A program made the position numbers and the translations under genes. The notes beneath the pieces are model-generated. The model saw nothing but the letters and a program-made list of their open reading frames with translations, was not told where the DNA came from and did not search any database. Of a stretch of DNA of 12,402 nt, positions 9,132 to 12,402 are shown one piece after another. Position 1 is the first letter of the stretch. Every line of letters starts with the position of its first letter. Source of the DNA: Candidatus Neomicrothrix sp. UBA7388 (lineage in GTDB: Bacteria > Actinomycetota > Acidimicrobiia > Acidimicrobiales > Poriferisodalaceae); NCBI GenBank assembly GCA_002470695.1, contig DKNM01000135.1:1-12402 (forward strand), read 5' to 3'.

Positions 9132-10118
9132 GTGGCTTCACTAACTCCTCTCCAACATCGAGCAAATTCGAGCGCCGATTTAGATCGCGTTGAGTCAGCT
9201 CTGCGGGACGCGGCAAAGACGGAAGACGACTTCCTTACCGAAGTCGCTTCTCACCTGATTCCGGCTGGAGGCAAACGCCTAAGGCCAGCATTTGTTATTG
9301 CATCAGCGCTTGCTTTAGACCCGTCAGGTCACATCGACGAACGGCTCACCGAGGAAATGATCAGGGGAGGCGTCGCCGTTGAATTAGTCCATTTAGGGTC
9401 TCTCTACCACGATGATGTAATGGATGAAGCAGAGACTCGTCGAGGCATCGAGGCAGTCAACCATCGTTGGGGCAATCTCACCGCAATTCTCGCAGGCGAC
9501 TTTTTGCTCGCTAAGGCCTCAGAGCTTGCTGCATCCCTAGGCACTGAAGTAGCTGAATTACTAGCAGCCACAATTGGGCGGCTCTGTGAAGGCCAAGTTC
9601 GGGAACTTCAATTGATCTACGACATCGGGAGAAGCGAAGAACAATATCTGCAAGCAATTTCAGGCAAAACCGCTGAGCTCTACGCGACATCATGTCGAAT
9701 TGGAGCAATTGTCGGCGGCGCCGATCGCTCAGTTGTTGACCAGCTAACACAATTCGGCCATGACTACGGCATGGCATTTCAAGTCGTTGACGACGTTCTT
9801 GACCTCATCGCTACTGACGAGGAACTAGGAAAGCCTTCAGGCAACGACCTCAGGGAAGGCGTGTACACGCTCCCGGTTATCAGGATGATCGAATCAGGCG
9901 ACGCTGTTGTAGACCTGCTAGGAGGCCCTCTAGACGATGCCACTAGGGACCTGGCTCGCTCCGCTGTTGTCCAAGGCCCGGAGATAGAAACGTCGATAGC
10001 GACTGCGCAGGAATTTGTCGACTCGGCACTGTCATCGGTGTCGACTTTGCCGGACACTCCTGGGCTTCAAGGAATGCGAGATGCCGCTACAAATCTACTC
10101 ACAGCGCTAAAGCGATAA
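9132..10118 (+). CDS. All-trans polyprenyl diphosphate synthase, 328 aa
   Basis: This enzyme extends an allylic diphosphate with isopentenyl diphosphate units. Conserved elements are GGKRLRP at 46-52, the first Asp-rich motif DDVMD at 94-98 followed by RRG, GKTAEL at 178-183, the second Asp-rich motif DDVLD at 220-224, and GNDLREGVYTLP at 237-248. The residues just before the first motif (GSLYH) are small at positions -4 and -5. In this family that leaves the product pocket open and favours long chains, so a heptaprenyl-to-nonaprenyl product for menaquinone is more likely than farnesyl or geranylgeranyl; chain length is inference. Start GTG at 9132 fits the family N-terminus but lacks a clear ribosome site. 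folP follows 17 bases after its stop. It transcribes away from clpC. IspD and IspF in the same window supply its precursors. Confidence 0.93.
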   Translation: MASLTPLQHRANSSADLDRVESALRDAAKTEDDFLTEVASHLIPAGGKRLRPAFVIASALALDPSGHIDERLTEEMIRGGVAVELVHLGSLYHDDVMDEAETRRGIEAVNHRWGNLTAILAGDFLLAKASELAASLGTEVAELLAATIGRLCEGQVRELQLIYDIGRSEEQYLQAISGKTAELYATSCRIGAIVGGADRSVVDQLTQFGHDYGMAFQVVDDVLDLIATDEELGKPSGNDLREGVYTLPVIRMIESGDAVVDLLGGPLDDATRDLARSAVVQGPEIETSIATAQEFVDSALSSVSTLPDTPGLQGMRDAATNLLTALKR

Positions 10119-10135
10119 CTGTCTCGGGATATCGC

Positions 10136-10984
10136 GTGTGGCCCCTCGTCAGAAGCTATCGAGCATCGAGTTTTGATGCAGGACGAGGGCACCTTTGGCA
10201 TTGGGGCACTCGGACCTACATCATGGGAATTATTAACGCCACCCAAGACTCTTTTTCGGGTGATGGAGTGGCAGGCGATCTCGATAAGGCTGTCGCCTTA
10301 GCGAAAAAATTTGAAGCGAACGGCGTTGACGTTATCGATGTGGGTGGCGCATCTTCGAGACCCGGAGCTGATCCCACCCCAATTAAAGAAGAGCTCGCTC
10401 GAGTTGTCCCAGTTATCGAAGCGATCCACGCAGAAGTTGAATTACCTATTTCCATAGATACGACTTGGGCAACAGTTGCGGAAGCGGCTCTCGGAGCCGG
10501 CGCCACGATCCTCAACGACATTTCTGGATTGCAAGCGGATCCAGAGCTCGCGTCGTTGGTTGCGGAGCGGGAAATAGGAGCAGTCCTGATGCATAACCAA
10601 CGAGGCAGAGAACACACCGACGTTATTGATGACATTAGAAAAAGCTTCATACCCATGATTTCGCTGTGCGAGACAAACGGCATACCGGCCTCGAAGCTGA
10701 TCTTGGACCCTGGCTTCGGTTTTGGCTGGTCGATACAGCAAAATCTTGAACTGCTTAGACGCCTGCCGGAATTATCAGACTTGCAGCTGCCTCTTTTAGT
10801 TGGGACTTCTCGAAAGTCTTCAATCGGAACCGTATTGGACTCCGACGTGACGGACCGAATCTTCGGTACCGCAGGGACCGTAGCCCAGGCTATTTGCGCT
10901 GGCATTGACGTCGTTCGCGTTCACGACAGCGCGGAAATGAGAGACGTCGTCGCAATTACCGATGCAATTGTGCGCCAAGGGTGA
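10136..10984 (+). CDS. folP: Dihydropteroate synthase (FolP), 282 aa
   Basis: FolP condenses dihydropterin pyrophosphate with p-aminobenzoate in folate synthesis and is the sulfonamide target. It is a TIM barrel, and the substrate residues known from E. coli are at equivalent places. These are N34 in loop 1, S74-R75 in loop 2 (GGASSRPGAD), D108, N127 (LNDISG), D191 (DPGFGFG), K227 (TSRKS), and R261 and H263 (RVHD). Loop 1 reads NATQDSFSGDG instead of the common NVTPDSFSDGG. GFGW replaces GFGK, and MHNQRG follows strand 6. These changes look like a subfamily rather than damage, because all ligands persist. The start is GTG at 10136, with GGGA six bases upstream; 29 residues precede the MGII strand, as in homologues with an N-terminal extension. 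Other folate genes are not adjacent. It probably shares a transcript with the prenyl synthase. Confidence 0.95.
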   Translation: MWPLVRSYRASSFDAGRGHLWHWGTRTYIMGIINATQDSFSGDGVAGDLDKAVALAKKFEANGVDVIDVGGASSRPGADPTPIKEELARVVPVIEAIHAEVELPISIDTTWATVAEAALGAGATILNDISGLQADPELASLVAEREIGAVLMHNQRGREHTDVIDDIRKSFIPMISLCETNGIPASKLILDPGFGFGWSIQQNLELLRRLPELSDLQLPLLVGTSRKSSIGTVLDSDVTDRIFGTAGTVAQAICAGIDVVRVHDSAEMRDVVAITDAIVRQG

Positions 10985-10996
10985 CCACAATGTGGC

Positions 10997-12280
10997 TTAG
11001 TTAACTGAATGGTACTGCCCGTCAACTCCTAGGTATTCGCTTCCGTCATTTCGATAGAACGATTCGAATCCTGAGTTTTGAAGAACTTCCAGCATCGCCG
11101 GTAGCTCCTTACCTTCACCAAGAATGCGGTCAATAACGCGTCTCGAGTCCAGATGGTCAATCATTTCGAACGGACCTTTAACCCAGTTGAAGCCCCATCT
11201 AATCGCGTTATCGATGTTGATTACGTCATCGGCAATTTCAGGAATTAGCCCTGCAGCGTATTGCAAAGTTCCGCCAAAGATTTGCCAGGCGAGTTCACCT
11301 TCAGCAGAGTCGTCAAACAAGACGTTCCCCAGCTCCGTGGAAACTGCGTGCAGATCGGCAGGCTGAGCTGCGCGCCATTCGGCGCTTTGGAGATCGAAGC
11401 TTTCTTTCCGTCGCTCTCCATCTGAGAGCTTGACTTGACGATAAAAACCGCCGCCCGACTTTCTCCCTAGTTGACCAGAATCATGCATTTTCTGTTCAGC
11501 TGATGGGAAGCTGGTGTAGGGATGCCCCAGATCATCTTTAGGCAAGTTAGCTGCCAGGTTCCTGCCAACGAGTTCCATAACATCCAAGCCGATCAAGTCA
11601 ATAAGGCCATACAGTCCCGTGGGCGGAAGACCAACAGGCGCTCCTAAGACAGCGTCGATCTGCTCTTGCGTTATGCCGCTTTCAAGAAACGGCTTAGCGA
11701 GGTGGAGCCCCGACAGCATTAAGTAGCAACCAATACGGTTCCCAATGAAATTCACCGTGTCTTTAGCATGCACAACACCTTTACCCAAGCGTTCAGCCCC
11801 GAACTCGGTGAAAGCGGATATCACCTCAGGTTTAGTATTCGCTCCAGGTACGAGTTCGAACAACTTCATGACTCGCACTGGGTTAAAGAAGTGAGTTATT
11901 GCAACATCGGAGCAAAAGCGTTCCGGCATATCCTCCGATATTTGCCAAAGCGGAATACCGGAGGTGTTGGAAGAGATAACAGACCCGTCAGACCTAGCCG
12001 CTTCAAGTCGGGTAAATAATTCTCTCTTGATCGACAGGTCTTCAACTATGGCTTCACAAATCCAGTCGTACTCTGCGACTGCATCGAGGTCAGAATCCAC
12101 AAGACCCGTTGTGACTAGGTGCCGGAACTCAACGTCTACCTGCTCTAATGCAGCCTCAACCGAAGCAGCGTCCGTATCCAAGATAAGGACGCGACAGCCA
12201 GCAGCGGCACTTGCAGCGGCTATGCCCGCTCCCATAGTGCCCGCTCCAATAATGGCTACCGATTCAATAGTGCGAGACAT
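10997..12280 (-). CDS. 3-hydroxyacyl-CoA dehydrogenase, FadN-like but without an enoyl-CoA hydratase domain, 427 aa
   Basis: It oxidises L-3-hydroxyacyl-CoA with NAD+ in beta-oxidation. The Rossmann domain begins with IIGAGTMGAG at 10-19. SSNTSGIP is at 103-110, and the catalytic histidine is H130 in THFFNPV. FELVPG follows near 141, and DTVNFIGNRIG at 174-184 leads into the first C-terminal helical domain. GRKSGGGFY is at 272-280. A second, degenerate C-terminal repeat has NAIRWGFNWVKGPFEMID near 358-375 and ends with FESFYR. This domain order is that of FadN-type fusions of roughly 790 residues, which carry a crotonase domain after it; here the stop comes at the domain boundary. The ATG at 12280 is preferred over the adjacent TTG at 12283 because GGAG lies six bases from the ATG and only three from the TTG. 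It lies 50 bases after an acyl-CoA dehydrogenase on the same strand and converges on folP across 12 bases. Confidence 0.92.
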   Translation of the reverse strand: MSRTIESVAIIGAGTMGAGIAAASAAAGCRVLILDTDAASVEAALEQVDVEFRHLVTTGLVDSDLDAVAEYDWICEAIVEDLSIKRELFTRLEAARSDGSVISSNTSGIPLWQISEDMPERFCSDVAITHFFNPVRVMKLFELVPGANTKPEVISAFTEFGAERLGKGVVHAKDTVNFIGNRIGCYLMLSGLHLAKPFLESGITQEQIDAVLGAPVGLPPTGLYGLIDLIGLDVMELVGRNLAANLPKDDLGHPYTSFPSAEQKMHDSGQLGRKSGGGFYRQVKLSDGERRKESFDLQSAEWRAAQPADLHAVSTELGNVLFDDSAEGELAWQIFGGTLQYAAGLIPEIADDVINIDNAIRWGFNWVKGPFEMIDHLDSRRVIDRILGEGKELPAMLEVLQNSGFESFYRNDGSEYLGVDGQYHSVN

Positions 12281-12330
12281 CAAAGGCTCCGTTCTTCGTC
12301 TCTCTCGTTAGCTTCGTAATCCTGCATTAC

Positions 12331-12402
12331 TCATTTCCCAGTGATTTGTCGACCGATAATTTCTTTCATTATTTCGGTAGTTCCGCCATAAATTGTTTGA
12401 AC
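12331..12402 (-). CDS. Acyl-CoA dehydrogenase, C-terminal end only (5' part off the right edge)
   Basis: Only the last 23 residues are inside the window, ending at a TGA at 12331-12333. They read VQTIYGGTTEIMKEIIGRQ and then ITGK. The IYGGTTEIMKEIIGR stretch is the standard end of acyl-CoA dehydrogenases, where the Gln and Gly-Gly residues contact FAD across the subunit interface. The enzyme would form the trans-2-enoyl-CoA that a hydratase and then the downstream 3-hydroxyacyl-CoA dehydrogenase use, so the pair fits a beta-oxidation operon. Substrate chain length cannot be judged from this fragment. Confidence 0.9.
   Translation of the reverse strand, partial: VQTIYGGTTEIMKEIIGRQITGK

Noticed and set aside
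10985..10996. CCACAATGTGG inverted repeat in the 12-base gap between convergent folP and the dehydrogenase, as a bidirectional terminator
   Set aside because: Only a four-pair stem with a three-base loop and no T-tract on either side; too weak to call.
12283..12330. 15-codon mini-frame between the acyl-CoA dehydrogenase stop and the 3-hydroxyacyl-CoA dehydrogenase ATG (MQDYEANERDEERSL), its stop overlapping the next start
   Set aside because: It has no ribosome site of its own, and its length is expected by chance. A coupling role cannot be excluded but is unsupported.

Overview
The window looks like a stretch of ordinary bacterial chromosome from an actinobacterial-type organism. The markers are a DUF3263 gene next to a VirR-like LytR_C membrane protein, a GroEL ending in an MDF-type tail, a ClpC-type Hsp100 and a nitrobindin. 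Base composition is close to half G+C by eye, which is low for soil or pathogenic actinobacteria. It would fit a moderate-GC lineage such as an aquatic Acidimicrobiia-like group, but the sequence alone does not settle this. At least eight of the twelve visible starts are GTG and one is TTG.

Layout, left to right. Positions 1-346 (minus) hold the front part of a nitrobindin, cut by the window edge. groEL (400-2022, minus) has no groES beside it and carries a perfect CIRCE operator 82 bases upstream, so it should be under HrcA heat-shock control. A long minus-strand series follows, in transcription order ispD, ispF, rlmB, tRNA-Thr(UGU), a DUF3263 gene, a VirR-like LytR_C protein and a glycerate kinase (6322 down to 2258). 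Three of its junctions are 4-base stop/start overlaps. clpC (6429-8948, minus) lies upstream of ispD.

A 183-base divergent region (8949-9131) separates clpC from a plus-strand pair: a long-chain-type polyprenyl diphosphate synthase (9132-10118) and folP (10136-10984). folP converges with a minus-strand 3-hydroxyacyl-CoA dehydrogenase (10997-12280). Upstream of that gene is the last part of an acyl-CoA dehydrogenase (12331-12402, cut by the right edge).

Functionally the window combines protein quality control (GroEL, ClpC), isoprenoid supply (IspD and IspF of the MEP pathway, then the prenyl synthase, probably for the menaquinone tail), folate synthesis (FolP), rRNA modification (RlmB), a cell-envelope membrane protein and fatty-acid beta-oxidation. 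From memory of the Mycobacterium tuberculosis map, the order resembles two conserved neighbourhoods brought together: Rv0430-Rv0431 near groEL2, and clpC1 / ispD-ispF-cysS-rlmB with folP nearby.

I found no mobile element, CRISPR array, phage gene or defence system, and nothing I would call a previously undescribed system. The points most worth a second look are the missing cysS, the FadN-like dehydrogenase that stops where a hydratase domain would begin, and lineage-type changes in otherwise invariant motifs of FolP and IspF.
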